Assembly: GCA_009377755.1 (NCBI GenBank)
Contig: WHTM01000013.1
Span: forward strand, 47,489 to 111,488
DNA length: 64,000 bases
Reading direction: 5' to 3'
From: Hyphomicrobiales bacterium
Lineage (GTDB): Bacteria; Pseudomonadota; Alphaproteobacteria; Rhizobiales; Xanthobacteraceae
This document shows positions 15,754 through 24,525 of the stretch, piece after piece; position 1 is the stretch's first letter, and each line of letters begins with the position of its first letter. The notes under the pieces were generated by a model, which made no database searches, was not told the origin of the DNA, and saw only the letters and a list, made by a program, of their open reading frames with translations. The position numbers and the translations under genes are program-made.

Positions 15754-16779
15754 ATGCTGACCACCACCGTCGCCGGAAGCCTGCCCAAGCCGGTCTGGCT
15801 CGCCGAGCCGGAGAAGCTGTGGCCGGCCTGGCGCTTGTCCGGGCCTGAGCTTGCCGCCGGCAAGCTCGATGCGACGGTGCTCGCCATCAAGCTACAGGAG
15901 GACGCCGGCATCGACGTCGTCACCGACGGCGAGCAAGCGCGGCAGCACTTCGTGCACGGCTTCCTGGAATCCGTCGACGGCATCGATTTCGGGCGGCGCG
16001 TCGAAGTGGGCATCCGCAATGATCGCTACAAGGCGATGGTGCCAACGGTCACCGGCGCGCTGCGGCTCAAGGGGCGCGTGCACGGCGGCGAGGCGCGGCA
16101 CGCCCGCGCGCACACCGCCCGCAAGCTCAGGTTCACGCTGCCGGGCCCGATGACCATCGTCGATACCATCGCCGACGCCCACTACGGCAACCGCGTCACG
16201 CTGGCGATGGCGTTCGCGGCGCTGCTCAACGAGGAGGCGCGCGCGCTGCAAGCGGACGGCGTCGACGTGATCCAGTTCGACGAGCCGGCCTTCAACGTCT
16301 ACATGGACGCGGTCAGGGACTGGGGCATTGAGGCGCTGCATCGCGCCGCCGACGGGCTGAGCTGCACCACCGCCGTGCACATCTGTTACGGCTACGGCAT
16401 CAAGGCGAACATCGACTGGAAGGCGAGCCTCGGCGGCGAGTGGCGCCAGTACGAGGCGATCTTCCCGGCGCTGGCGGCGAGCCGCATCCACCAGGTCTCG
16501 GTCGAATGCCGCAATTCGCGCGTGCCGATGCGGTTGTTGTCGCTGCTCGCCGGCAAGGATGTGGTAATGGGCGCGATTGATGTCGCCGATAACGCCGTAG
16601 AGTCGCCTGAAGCGGTCGCAGCAGTGATTACGGAAGCGCTGCGATACGTGCCGAAGGAGCACCTCATCATCGGCACCAATTGCGGAATGGCGCCGATGCG
16701 CGGCGATGTGGCCTACGCCAAGCTGCGCGCGCTCTCCGCCGGCGCGGCATTGGCGCGGGCGGCAGTCGCGGCGTTCTGA
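15754..16779 (+). CDS. Cobalamin-independent methionine synthase-like methyltransferase (MetE C-terminal type)
   Basis: The 341-residue protein matches only the C-terminal catalytic barrel of MetE: TTVAGSLPKPVWL at the start, VVTDGEQARQHFVHGFLE, FTLPGPMTIVDTIAD and VDVIQFDEPAFNVYM. The zinc ligands appear in VHICYGYG (His and Cys) and in GTNCGMAPM (Cys). MetE itself is about 750 residues with a second N-terminal half, so this is a short form. These short proteins may move methyl groups from other donors rather than methyltetrahydrofolate polyglutamate. No SAM riboswitch was recognised in the 89-base gap upstream. Confidence 0.85.
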   Translation: MLTTTVAGSLPKPVWLAEPEKLWPAWRLSGPELAAGKLDATVLAIKLQEDAGIDVVTDGEQARQHFVHGFLESVDGIDFGRRVEVGIRNDRYKAMVPTVTGALRLKGRVHGGEARHARAHTARKLRFTLPGPMTIVDTIADAHYGNRVTLAMAFAALLNEEARALQADGVDVIQFDEPAFNVYMDAVRDWGIEALHRAADGLSCTTAVHICYGYGIKANIDWKASLGGEWRQYEAIFPALAASRIHQVSVECRNSRVPMRLLSLLAGKDVVMGAIDVADNAVESPEAVAAVITEALRYVPKEHLIIGTNCGMAPMRGDVAYAKLRALSAGAALARAAVAAF

Positions 16780-16782
16780 CGG

Positions 16783-17118
16783 CTATCGTTCGAGCGTATC
16801 GGCCGGAATCGCGATCGGCGGGTCGCACTGCTTGTCTCGGGCAGCCGTCTCGACCACCCGCATGTCGCCGATGGTGGCGAGATAATCAGGCTTATAGGCG
16901 ATCGTTGCGATCACGGCGCCCGCCGCCTTGCGCTGCAAGGCCGTGAGTTCCCGTGCGCGCTCAGCGAGCGTCTTCATGGCCCGTTCGAGCTGTGGGCATG
17001 TGTGGAAATCATACTTTGCCGGATCGACCAGCGCCATCTCGACGCGGCCGCCGCAACCGAGCGGAAGGCCCCCCAGGATCAGCGCCGCGACGATGAAAGG
17101 TCGAGCCGACACAGGCAA
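16783..17118 (-). CDS. Small exported hypothetical protein
   Basis: I do not recognise a family. The 111-residue protein has a short hydrophobic leader (PFIVAALILGGLPLGCGG) whose Cys near residue 22 is only a poor lipobox, so it may be a lipoprotein or a simple secreted protein. The mature part is helical and includes TCPQLERAMKTLAERARELTALQRKA, which would form an amphipathic helix. Its Cys (HTCPQ and KQCDPP) could pair. It starts 37 bases from the prepilin peptidase stop on the same strand, so it may be the last gene of the secretion operon. Confidence 0.65.
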   Translation of the reverse strand: MPVSARPFIVAALILGGLPLGCGGRVEMALVDPAKYDFHTCPQLERAMKTLAERARELTALQRKAAGAVIATIAYKPDYLATIGDMRVVETAARDKQCDPPIAIPADTLER

Positions 17119-17155
17119 CTCCCGATGCGTTGAGGCTACTCTATCATGAAGGCGG

Positions 17156-17749
17156 TCACACCGGCAGTAACCACAGCCGCTCGATCAGGAACGATATCCA
17201 AATGGCGGGAGCGAGGAATGCGCCGAACGGAAGCTCCTGTTTGAGGTGCACGCGCTGGCCAAGCACCATCGCGCGGACGCCGGTGGTGATCAGCGCGGCG
17301 ACCGCCGCGACCGCGATCGCGAACGGCAGCGTCGGCCACATCAGCCAGGGACCCGCGGCGGCCGCCAGCTTCACGTCGCCGAGGCCGAGACCGTCAACGC
17401 CGGCGAGGCGGCGATAGCCTGCGCGCAGCAGAAAGAGCGCGCCGCCAGTCGCCAGCGCGCGCAGGCCGGCATCGACGAGCGCCGCGGTCCGGCTGTCGCC
17501 GTCCTCCATGGCGACGAGAGCCAGGCCGAGGATCAACATGGCCAGCCCGGCGGCGTCGGGAATGATGAAGCGGTCGATATCGATAATCGCGATCAGAACC
17601 GCGAGTGCCCCGAGCGCGGCGGCAAAGGCGCCAAGCGGCAGCGGCAGCAGCGCGATCGAGAGGGCCGCCGCGGCAAGGCAAGCGGCGTAGTCCCACCATT
17701 TCAAGACAAACGGCACATCCGGTGCCGGGCTTCCGCGACCAGGCATCAA
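17156..17749 (-). CDS. gspO: Prepilin peptidase (A24 family), short form
   Basis: An aspartic membrane protease that cleaves the leader of type II secretion pseudopilins. The 197-residue protein has about six hydrophobic segments and both catalytic Asp motifs: DIDRFIIPD near residue 57 and GLGLGDVKL near residue 120. The N-terminal methyltransferase domain with Cys motifs found in classical PilD/GspO (about 290 residues) is missing, so methylation of the mature pseudopilins may be done elsewhere or not at all. It overlaps gspD by ATGA (17746-17749) and closes the secretion operon. Confidence 0.9.
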   Translation of the reverse strand: MMPGRGSPAPDVPFVLKWWDYAACLAAAALSIALLPLPLGAFAAALGALAVLIAIIDIDRFIIPDAAGLAMLILGLALVAMEDGDSRTAALVDAGLRALATGGALFLLRAGYRRLAGVDGLGLGDVKLAAAAGPWLMWPTLPFAIAVAAVAALITTGVRAMVLGQRVHLKQELPFGAFLAPAIWISFLIERLWLLPV

Positions 17750-19998
17750 TTCTTGCGGCGGACGACCGGCTGCACCGTGGCCTTGGCCCCGGTGCCCCTA
17801 CCGATGAGATTAAGTTTCGAGCGAAGCTCTTCCGCCACTAGCTGCGCGTCGAGGCCGTCGCGGATGATCTGTGGCCGGATGAACAGGATCAGCTCGGTCC
17901 GGTCGGTGGTCTTGGTGTTGTCCGCGAACAAGTCGCCGATCCCTTTGAGCTCGCTCAGGATAGGGAGGCCGGTCTTGCTCTGGTTGGTGCGCGCGCTGAT
18001 CAGGCCACCGAGCAGCACGGTCTGCCCGCTTGCCACCGCGACCGAACTTTGAATCTTACGCTGCGAAATCGTCGGCGTCAGGTTGGGGTTATTGCCGCCC
18101 CCCGGGTTCACCACGTTGGAGATTTCCTGGATGATGTCGAGCGTTACCGCGCCGTTGGCGTTGACGCGCGGCGTGACGCGCAGGATCACGCCGGTGTCGC
18201 GCATCTCGACAGTGTTGATGATCGATGAGCCTGCGACCGCGGACTGCTGGCTCGTCTGGATCGGCACTTGGTCGCCAACCTGGAGCATCGCCTGCTGGTT
18301 GTCGAGCACGACGAGCGAGGGAGACGACAGAACCTTGACGTCGGTGATTGCCCGCAGCGCATTGATCACTACGCGCGGATCCTGGCGCGCACCCAGAATG
18401 AAGTTGCCGCCGGGGAATGCCTGGGCCAGAACGTCGCTCGTGCCAAAGCTGACCCCACCTGACACGTTCTTGCCCTTTATGTAGAACTGGACGCCGAACT
18501 GCAGCTCGTTCCTCAGCGTGATCTCGGCAATGGTCACGTCGATCGCGACCTGCATCGGAGCACGATCGAGCTCGAAGATCGCCTTCTCGATGATCTTGTA
18601 CTGGTCGCGGTTGGCGTAGATCAGCAGCGAATTGTTGGCCGTGTCGGCGGTGATCCGTACGTTGGCGAGCAGCGGCGGCTGACTTCCACCGCCGCTGTCC
18701 AGGGACGAGAGGCGGTCCTCCGGACGCTGTCCGACGCCGGTGCGCGACTGCGACATGGGGTCGGTACCCCTGCCGGTCGGGTCGCCGGAGCTGGGGGTGG
18801 GGGTGGGCATTGTGCGCGAGCCGAACGAAGGCTGGCTGTTATCGCTCGTCGATCGCTGAATCGACGATCCCGGTGTAAGCTGGGACAGATCCGCGCTGCC
18901 CGGTAGCCCGACCGAGCCGGCCGACTGGCCGGTGAAGACTTCACGGAGGATGCCCGCCATGACGCGGGCATTGCCATAGCGGATGCGATACACCCGCACC
19001 GTCGTATTGTCGTAGTCGGCGCGGTCGAGCCGGGCAACCCAGGTACGCACCTGTTCGATCACGCCCGTCGTCTGCGCGACGGCGAGCACCGCGTTCAGGC
19101 GCACGACTGGCTGGAAGCGCACGAGATTGCCGGCCGTACCTTCCCGGCCGCTGTCGAAGATATTGGTCAACTCGGCGATGATCGTCTCGGGGGAGGCATT
19201 GCGGACCGGGAAAACGCCGACCGACTGGTTCCTCATCCAGTCCACATCGAGCGCCAGGGCCGCCTCGATCGTGCTGGCCCGTTCGGTGCTCGTCCCCATG
19301 ACCAGCAGCAGGTTGCGCGGCTGGTCGATCCGCAACATGCCGGGCTTGGCCGCAAAGCTGTCGAGGGCTTTCAGCATCGCCTGTGCCGACATGTGGCGCA
19401 GTGGGAGCACCGAGAGGCCATGGCCCGGTTCGATCCGGCCGCCCGCGAAGCGGCCCGCCGATCCGCCGCCCATGTCCTCGCCGCCCGGCACGATCTTGTA
19501 GACCGGACCTTCCTTCAAGAGCGTCGCGCCGGAAAACTTCAGGACGCTTTCCAGCAGGGGCATGATGTCCGAGCGCGCCACAGAACGGCCAGAACTCAAC
19601 GTGATCGTGCCCTGAACCCGGGGGTCGACGGCGTAGCTCAAGTGCAGCAGATCGCCGAGCAGCGCCTTCGCCACGGCAGCGATCTCGGCATTGTTGAAAT
19701 TCAGGTCGTAGCCCTGGCCGCCTTCACGGGCAACGACGCCTTCGGCGGCGGGTGTGACGGATCGCGCGGCCTGGTCGTCGGCGGCACCTGGAAAGACTTG
19801 CGGCCCCGGGGCGGCGTCGCGCTGCCCGCTCTGCCCCAGGGCTGCCGGATATCGGGCCGTGAGGTCGGTCGCCGCGACTTCGTCGTTAACGGTGCTGTCC
19901 GTCTCGAAGTTGTCGAATTTGGAGCAGTCGCTCAGTCCGGCAAGCAGCAAAAACAAGGCCGCGCCCACCCTACCAATCATAGGCTGTACTGCACGCAT
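17746..19998 (-). CDS. gspD: Type II secretion secretin GspD
   Basis: The outer-membrane channel of the type II system, 750 residues. After a leader (MIGRVGAALFLLLAGLS, with Cys near residue 25 in a weak lipobox) come N0 (YDLNFNNAEIAAVAKALLGD) and N1-N3 modules. A Ser/Pro/Gly-rich loop (about residues 370-440) precedes the secretin core, with LSSPSLVVLDNQQAMLQVGD, VNPGGGNNPNL and GQTVLLGGLIS. The C-terminal segment includes LILFIRPQII. There is no obvious pilotin-binding tail, and no separate pilotin was found. GGGGAG before the ATG supports this start. Confidence 0.95.
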   Translation of the reverse strand: MRAVQPMIGRVGAALFLLLAGLSDCSKFDNFETDSTVNDEVAATDLTARYPAALGQSGQRDAAPGPQVFPGAADDQAARSVTPAAEGVVAREGGQGYDLNFNNAEIAAVAKALLGDLLHLSYAVDPRVQGTITLSSGRSVARSDIMPLLESVLKFSGATLLKEGPVYKIVPGGEDMGGGSAGRFAGGRIEPGHGLSVLPLRHMSAQAMLKALDSFAAKPGMLRIDQPRNLLLVMGTSTERASTIEAALALDVDWMRNQSVGVFPVRNASPETIIAELTNIFDSGREGTAGNLVRFQPVVRLNAVLAVAQTTGVIEQVRTWVARLDRADYDNTTVRVYRIRYGNARVMAGILREVFTGQSAGSVGLPGSADLSQLTPGSSIQRSTSDNSQPSFGSRTMPTPTPSSGDPTGRGTDPMSQSRTGVGQRPEDRLSSLDSGGGSQPPLLANVRITADTANNSLLIYANRDQYKIIEKAIFELDRAPMQVAIDVTIAEITLRNELQFGVQFYIKGKNVSGGVSFGTSDVLAQAFPGGNFILGARQDPRVVINALRAITDVKVLSSPSLVVLDNQQAMLQVGDQVPIQTSQQSAVAGSSIINTVEMRDTGVILRVTPRVNANGAVTLDIIQEISNVVNPGGGNNPNLTPTISQRKIQSSVAVASGQTVLLGGLISARTNQSKTGLPILSELKGIGDLFADNTKTTDRTELILFIRPQIIRDGLDAQLVAEELRSKLNLIGRGTGAKATVQPVVRRKN

Positions 19999-20120
19999 TC
20001 AGCACTCCCCGAGGAAAACTTAGCACAGCGGGAAAATACTTGCGAGCATGACCCAGGCGTTACCGTTGCGATCGGTTACCGGCGCTGCAAACCGGGAGAC
20101 ATTCGCAGTCCATTGCGCCG

Positions 20121-20723
20121 CTATTCGTCGCGCGCGGGGCGGCGCGGCGGCCGGGTTGGGCGGGTCCGGCGCGGCTGCCGGCGGATCTGTTGTGCCTGGG
20201 GGACAAATCGCGGCCGGGTGTTCTGCGGGCGGCGGACGCGATTGCCGGGCTCATCATCAACTCCGTCCGCGTCTGCGCCCGCCTCCTTTTCTTGGAACAA
20301 CTCGAGGCGGAGGCTGCCGGTGCCGCGGCGCAAGACAATGTGGTGCGGCCCGATCTCCTGGATGTTCCAGTTTTCGATGGTCTCGCCGGTCTGCAGATGA
20401 TGCGTTTCCTTGGTCGCCCGGCTGGTCAGGATCGCATAGGTCTTATCCGGACCGTTCACGATGCCGGTCAAGTCGGCCGGCGCCTCTTCGCTCGGCACCG
20501 TGACCGTGTCTGTTTGCACGAGTTCCGGGGCGGCGGCGGGCGGCCGGCGGCTGCGAATGAACAGCGGACGCTCGATCGTGGCGCTCAGGTCCTCGATCGA
20601 CGGAAGCTCGGGACCGTCGCCGGGTGTCGGCTTGGGCGGCTGCTGTGCCGTCGCAAAGCCGGCGAGCGCGGCCAGCAGGGCCGCGACAGCGCCGAACGTT
20701 GACAACCAGCTACGGCGTGTCAT
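20121..20723 (-). CDS. Type II secretion GspC/GspN-like periplasmic protein
   Basis: A 200-residue protein with an N-terminal signal or anchor (WLSTFGAVAALLAALAGFATAQ) and a Pro-rich linker. It then has a domain reading ADLTGIVNGPDKTYAILTSR, HHLQTGETIENWNIQEIG and PHHIVLRRGTGSLRLELF. This layout resembles the homology region of GspC, which links the inner-membrane platform to GspD. Related proteins in this group are often labelled GspN. The C-terminus is very basic and Pro/Arg-rich (TRPTRPPRRPARDE) and there is no PDZ domain. It overlaps gspM by ATGA (20720-20723). Confidence 0.75.
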   Translation of the reverse strand: MTRRSWLSTFGAVAALLAALAGFATAQQPPKPTPGDGPELPSIEDLSATIERPLFIRSRRPPAAAPELVQTDTVTVPSEEAPADLTGIVNGPDKTYAILTSRATKETHHLQTGETIENWNIQEIGPHHIVLRRGTGSLRLELFQEKEAGADADGVDDEPGNRVRRPQNTRPRFVPQAQQIRRQPRRTRPTRPPRRPARDE

Positions 20724-21292
20724 TTGCGTCCCTTGCGGCGATAGCCGGTGACGCTCATCGAGACCGAGAGCTGGGGCTCAACCTGCGCTTCATTCTTTGC
20801 ATCTCCGTCCCGGCCCGCAGTCCGGTTCGCGGAAAAACTGTCGACGAAGACGAACGGCGCATCGCTTTCCAATTGATACAGCACCTTTTGCAAAGCTTCA
20901 TTCGTCAGCTCGGCGGAGACCTGCACCGATACGCGCCGCGCCAGCTCTTCGTCGCCGGTGATCGGCGGATCGACGCCGACCGTGACAAGCTTTCCGTTGG
21001 CCTGTTCAATCAGACCGACCACGCGCTTCTGCAACGCGTTGGCGGCGAGCGCAAAGTTTTCCTCGGCGAGGAACGGCTGGACGGTGATGCCCTTCTCCGG
21101 CGGCGCACTCGGGTTGGGCGCGGCGGGTCGCCGGCGCTTGAGATTGTCGAACTGGGTCTGCTGCGCCTCGAGCTCCAGCCGCTTCGCCTGAAGCGCACTG
21201 ACGCCGGCGAAAACGCCGGCACCCACCAGCAGCAGCAGGACAAGCAGCACCATCAGTGCGCCGGACGCGCGGCTTTGCAGCGCGGCGCTCAC
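20720..21292 (-). CDS. gspM: Type II secretion protein GspM (GspMb-like)
   Basis: The start is GTG at 21290-21292, overlapping the gspL stop in GTGA, giving 190 residues; longer versions run into an unlikely Arg-rich extension. The protein has one membrane helix (LMVLLVLLLLVGAGVFAGVS), a short coiled segment (KRLELEAQQTQFDNLKRR) and a periplasmic ferredoxin-like domain. That domain includes GKLVTVGVDPPI, SVQVSAELTNEALQKVLYQL and DAPFVFVDSFS, as in the GspMb family. GspM binds GspL in the inner-membrane platform. Confidence 0.85.
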   Translation of the reverse strand: MSAALQSRASGALMVLLVLLLLVGAGVFAGVSALQAKRLELEAQQTQFDNLKRRRPAAPNPSAPPEKGITVQPFLAEENFALAANALQKRVVGLIEQANGKLVTVGVDPPITGDEELARRVSVQVSAELTNEALQKVLYQLESDAPFVFVDSFSANRTAGRDGDAKNEAQVEPQLSVSMSVTGYRRKGRK

Positions 21293-22359
21293 GGTTTCGG
21301 CCTTTCGACGGGCATCAGCTTGGTTTCCAGGTGGAACCGGTCGCCTTGTCCACCCGGCAGCCGCGCCGTCGGCGCAAAGAACGTGGCCTCCGCGAAGGCG
21401 GGCGATTTTTCGATCAACGGTACGAGCCCGGGCACATTCTGCGATATGCCGATCATGCGCATGCGCCCTTCCGACAGGCGCAACTCGGTCAGCCAGGTAT
21501 TGTCGGGAAGTGCCCCCGCCAGCGCCTCGAGCGCGAGCACGGCGAACGGCGTCGTCCACCGGCGCTCGATCATCGCCCTGAGATCCTGATCCGTTGCCGG
21601 TGCCGACGTACGCGCCGATATCAGGCGCTCGCGCTGCTCAGCGATCGCCTGGTTGACGGCGGCCAATTCGGTATCGGTCCGGTACCACTCCCATCCCAGC
21701 AGTGAGCTTCCGCCCACGGTGGCAAGCACCAGCAGCGAAACCGCGACGACAACGCGCCGCCGCAGTTGCGCCTGTCGCGCCGCCGCCGCGGCACCGCGGT
21801 CGACCGGAATGGCAATCGCCTCGCCGTCAACCTGAGCGTCGCGGCACAGGAGCCGGATCTCGCGCGGCCGCAATGCGAACAAGGCGTCGAGCACCTGAGC
21901 GTGCATGGAACGTGCAGTAGCGATGACGGTGACCAGAAGCCGATCGTTGCCGCGCTCCGCCGGCGCAACGCGATAGGTATGCAGGACATCGTCGGTGCGC
22001 CACGGCGCGACCCGCTCAAGCTGATGATGCACGATGCTGTCGAGATACTGGCGGCTCTCGCCCGGCAGCGGATCGAGCGTCCGCACCAACACCTCGTCGG
22101 CCGACAGGACCAGGTCGACGTCGCGGTTCCGCAGCTTCTCCGCGAGTTCCGCCGGCGTGAAGTAGCGGCCGTTGTCGGAGGCTTGGAGCTGCAGGCTCTC
22201 GTTCGCGCGCCGCCCGTCATGCTGTTCGACGGCATAGCCGTTCCCGGAAGGCACGAGCGCGACGCGCCGGCTCCTCCGCATGCGGTTGCCCGCTGCAAGG
22301 CAGACCTCGACGAGGCCATCGATGAACCACGCGATGGCGCGTCCCACGCTCCCGAACAC
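21289..22359 (-). CDS. gspL: Type II secretion GspL/PilN-domain protein
   Basis: The 356-residue inner-membrane platform protein has a cytoplasmic actin-like N-terminal half (DVDLVLSADEVLVRTLDPLP, VHHQLERVAPW). One membrane helix follows (VVVAVSLLVLATVGGSSLLGW, near residue 215). Next come a coiled stretch (LAAVNQAIAEQRERL) and a periplasmic PilN-type domain (ALAGALPDNTWLTELRLSEG). GspL recruits the ATPase GspE and pairs with GspM. The start is GTG at 22357-22359 with GAGGG upstream. It lies 72 bases after gspK, the second largest gap in an otherwise overlapping operon. Confidence 0.88.
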   Translation of the reverse strand: MFGSVGRAIAWFIDGLVEVCLAAGNRMRRSRRVALVPSGNGYAVEQHDGRRANESLQLQASDNGRYFTPAELAEKLRNRDVDLVLSADEVLVRTLDPLPGESRQYLDSIVHHQLERVAPWRTDDVLHTYRVAPAERGNDRLLVTVIATARSMHAQVLDALFALRPREIRLLCRDAQVDGEAIAIPVDRGAAAAARQAQLRRRVVVAVSLLVLATVGGSSLLGWEWYRTDTELAAVNQAIAEQRERLISARTSAPATDQDLRAMIERRWTTPFAVLALEALAGALPDNTWLTELRLSEGRMRMIGISQNVPGLVPLIEKSPAFAEATFFAPTARLPGGQGDRFHLETKLMPVERPKP

Positions 22360-22431
22360 GACTGGCCCTCTTCAAAATGCCCGTAAGCCGACTATGCCAG
22401 AATTTGGCAACCGATTGGTGGCATCCGACCG

Positions 22432-23334
22432 TTATTGCGGCAACTGGCGCATCCGTTCCGGCGGATTGGCGTCCCAAGCTAGGATACGATAGGGCTCGGT
22501 GTCACCTGGAAGGGTGGTTACCACGACCTCGAAGCGCCGGTCGTTCCTCCCGCCGAACCGCACGCGGCCCTCGTAACGGACGGCCTTGCTGGTCTGGTCG
22601 GTGACGTAGTCCTCCACCGGCCCCAACCGCGCGATCAGGTCCTTCGGAGCCAGATTCCGATGCACCCGGTCGTCCACGAAGCTGCGCACCTGATCCTCCT
22701 TCAGTCCTGGAATAGCCATGAGGACGGGAGGATCGGCGAGCAGCGGATTGACCATTTCGCTGCCGCTCGCAACCGTGACATACGGCGCGACGGCGGCGGC
22801 GACACGCCGCGGAATACCGAGGACGAGCGAAAGCTCGGCGACGTGCTGGAACGGTGCGTTGCGTGGCCCGTCGATACGGCCGGCGGCCCGGTAGGCGGTC
22901 CGCTCGGCACCGCCTTCTTCGGAGAGCTGATCGTCGGAGTCGCGCCAGTCGATGGTACGTGCCGCGTATTGCCGCGCCTCGGTGGGTCCGACACCGACCA
23001 CGCGAAAGATGCCGGCCAGCAGGTCGACCGGCGCATGGTTGAGGTCGATCCGGGCGATCTCGTCGTAGAACCTCACTTCGACGTTGGTTTCGCCGAGCGC
23101 CACGATCGTGCCGCCCGGGCGTGGTGGACCGGTGGTACCGGACAGCGCCCCGATCTGCTCGATCGCCGCGCGCATCGCTTCCTCGGCTCGCAGCGACTCG
23201 GCGAAGCTGCGGCTCGCGTCGGTCCCTGCCTGCAGGCTCATCGTCGCCACGGCGACCAGGACGCCCATGACGGCGGCGAGAAACAGAACCGCGACCAGGA
23301 TCGATCCTCGATTGTTCACCCCGCGAACCTTCAT
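22432..23334 (-). CDS. gspK: Type II secretion minor pseudopilin GspK
   Basis: The 300-residue protein has an N-terminal pilin-like helix after a short basic leader (MKVRGVNNRG, then SILVAVLFLAAVMGVLVAVAT). The large globular domain of GspK then includes RIDLNHAPVDLLAGIFRVVG (a helix-hairpin-helix-like repeat), TIDWRDSDDQ and a second FVDDRVHRNLAP. GspK caps the pseudopilus tip with GspI and GspJ and normally lacks the Glu at position 5; here position 5 is Val or Ala depending on the cut, consistent with that. ATG 23334 overlaps the gspJ stop in ATGA, which fixes the start. Confidence 0.88.
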   Translation of the reverse strand: MKVRGVNNRGSILVAVLFLAAVMGVLVAVATMSLQAGTDASRSFAESLRAEEAMRAAIEQIGALSGTTGPPRPGGTIVALGETNVEVRFYDEIARIDLNHAPVDLLAGIFRVVGVGPTEARQYAARTIDWRDSDDQLSEEGGAERTAYRAAGRIDGPRNAPFQHVAELSLVLGIPRRVAAAVAPYVTVASGSEMVNPLLADPPVLMAIPGLKEDQVRSFVDDRVHRNLAPKDLIARLGPVEDYVTDQTSKAVRYEGRVRFGGRNDRRFEVVVTTLPGDTEPYRILAWDANPPERMRQLPQ

Positions 23335-24044
23335 TGCTCTCCCGTGCGATTCTGGGTCCGTCCACGCGGACTGGGGCACACGCCGCCGCTCTCGCCGTCC
23401 TCGTCGCCGCCGGCGATGCACGCGGCGGCAAGGTTTGTCGGCAGCGTGATCAGCAAGGGAACCGGGAACACAGAAACCCCGGCGGTATTGAAGACGTTGA
23501 CGGCGACCGCCTTGGGCAGCTGCGGGCGGTTCGACCAGTTCGTCAGTACTTGGCCGTCATCGTCACGGTAGGTGAACTGGACCTGCATCCGGCCGCGCAA
23601 CAGGATGACGGGGTCGCGCAGTGGTCCGGGGGCGGTCGACACCGGTCCGCGCTCGCGGACCACGACGATGCCGTCTTCCTCTCGCGCCACGGTAATGGAG
23701 ATCAGCTCCAGTCCGCGGTCTCCAGCACCGAATCCGGTTGCCGCCACGAACATGAGTTTACCGGCATCACCGGAAAACAGTACGCTCGGATTGTCGGTTC
23801 CTGGCACGCGCATAGGCAACGCAAGAGTCAGGTCGGCCTTGAGCCGCCCGAGTCCGCTGGTCAGCATCTCCATCACCGCGATCGTGCTTTCGCCGCGGTT
23901 CCAGTTGCGCAACGTCTGACTGGTGAATTGCGCTAGCAGCGCCACAATGGCGACCGCGATGGTCAAAGCCGCCAGCATTTCGAGCAGGGCAAAGCCGGCG
24001 CGCGCGTCAGCGCGCGGCTGGCCGGCTGAGGCGGAATGTTTCAA
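23331..24044 (-). CDS. gspJ: Type II secretion minor pseudopilin GspJ
   Basis: A 237-residue pseudopilin with processing site DARAGFALLEMLAALTIAVA: cleavage after Gly, then Phe1 and Glu5 conserved. The C-terminal domain (FVAATGFGAGDRGLELISIT, PVILLRGRMQVQFTYRDDDG) fits GspJ. The likely start is TTG at 24042-24044, because GGAGG lies about eight bases upstream, while the frame further upstream (to 24275) overlaps gspI deeply and has no pilin features. A TTG start and a 38-base overlap with gspI suggest controlled, lower translation. Confidence 0.82.
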   Translation of the reverse strand: MKHSASAGQPRADARAGFALLEMLAALTIAVAIVALLAQFTSQTLRNWNRGESTIAVMEMLTSGLGRLKADLTLALPMRVPGTDNPSVLFSGDAGKLMFVAATGFGAGDRGLELISITVAREEDGIVVVRERGPVSTAPGPLRDPVILLRGRMQVQFTYRDDDGQVLTNWSNRPQLPKAVAVNVFNTAGVSVFPVPLLITLPTNLAAACIAGGDEDGESGGVCPSPRGRTQNRTGEQ

Positions 24045-24525
24045 GGGACGTCCTCCGCCCGCTCGGGGCACGGACCGCGACGGCAATTCGGAACAAGCTC
24101 CAGGGCGGCTCCCGGTTGGTCTCCTCGTCCTGATCGCCCTCGGCCGTCTGACGGCCGGGGACGGACTGACCTGTTGCCTGACCTGTTGCGTTGGGCGGCG
24201 TCGGCGGATTCTGGCCTTGTTGAACCGCGGCCACCGATTGGATTCCCGTGTTCGCGATCGAGATCGACCAGGCATAGCGGCCGCTCATGCCCTCCTGGGT
24301 GATCGGAACAAGATTCATGCGCGGGGTGCTGGCGTCGATGGCCGCGCGGGCGACGAGCATGGCCTCGGTCTCTTCGCGCACGCCCCCGATGCCGCTCCAC
24401 ACTGATGAGAACGCCCGCATCAACGCCGCCAGCAACACCGCGGCGACCGCGGCCGTGACCAGCACTTCGATCAGGGCGAAGCCGTCGTTGCGGCGGTGTT
24501 CACCCGGCTTGCGGCGCCACCACAT
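24007..24525 (-). CDS. gspI: Type II secretion minor pseudopilin GspI-like
   Basis: A 172-residue pseudopilin. The leader MWWRRKPGEHRRNDG is cut before FALIEVLVTAAVAAVLLAAL, with Phe1 and Glu5 in place, followed by a helix ending in FSSVWSGIGGV. The middle is unusually Gln/Pro/Asn-rich (SVAAVQQGQNPPTPPNATGQ), and the end is a short strand region (WSLFRIAVAVRAPSGRR). The assignment to GspI rests on its position between gspH- and gspJ-like genes. It overlaps both neighbours (24500-24525 and 24007-24044). Confidence 0.78.
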   Translation of the reverse strand: MWWRRKPGEHRRNDGFALIEVLVTAAVAAVLLAALMRAFSSVWSGIGGVREETEAMLVARAAIDASTPRMNLVPITQEGMSGRYAWSISIANTGIQSVAAVQQGQNPPTPPNATGQATGQSVPGRQTAEGDQDEETNREPPWSLFRIAVAVRAPSGRRTSLETFRLSRPAAR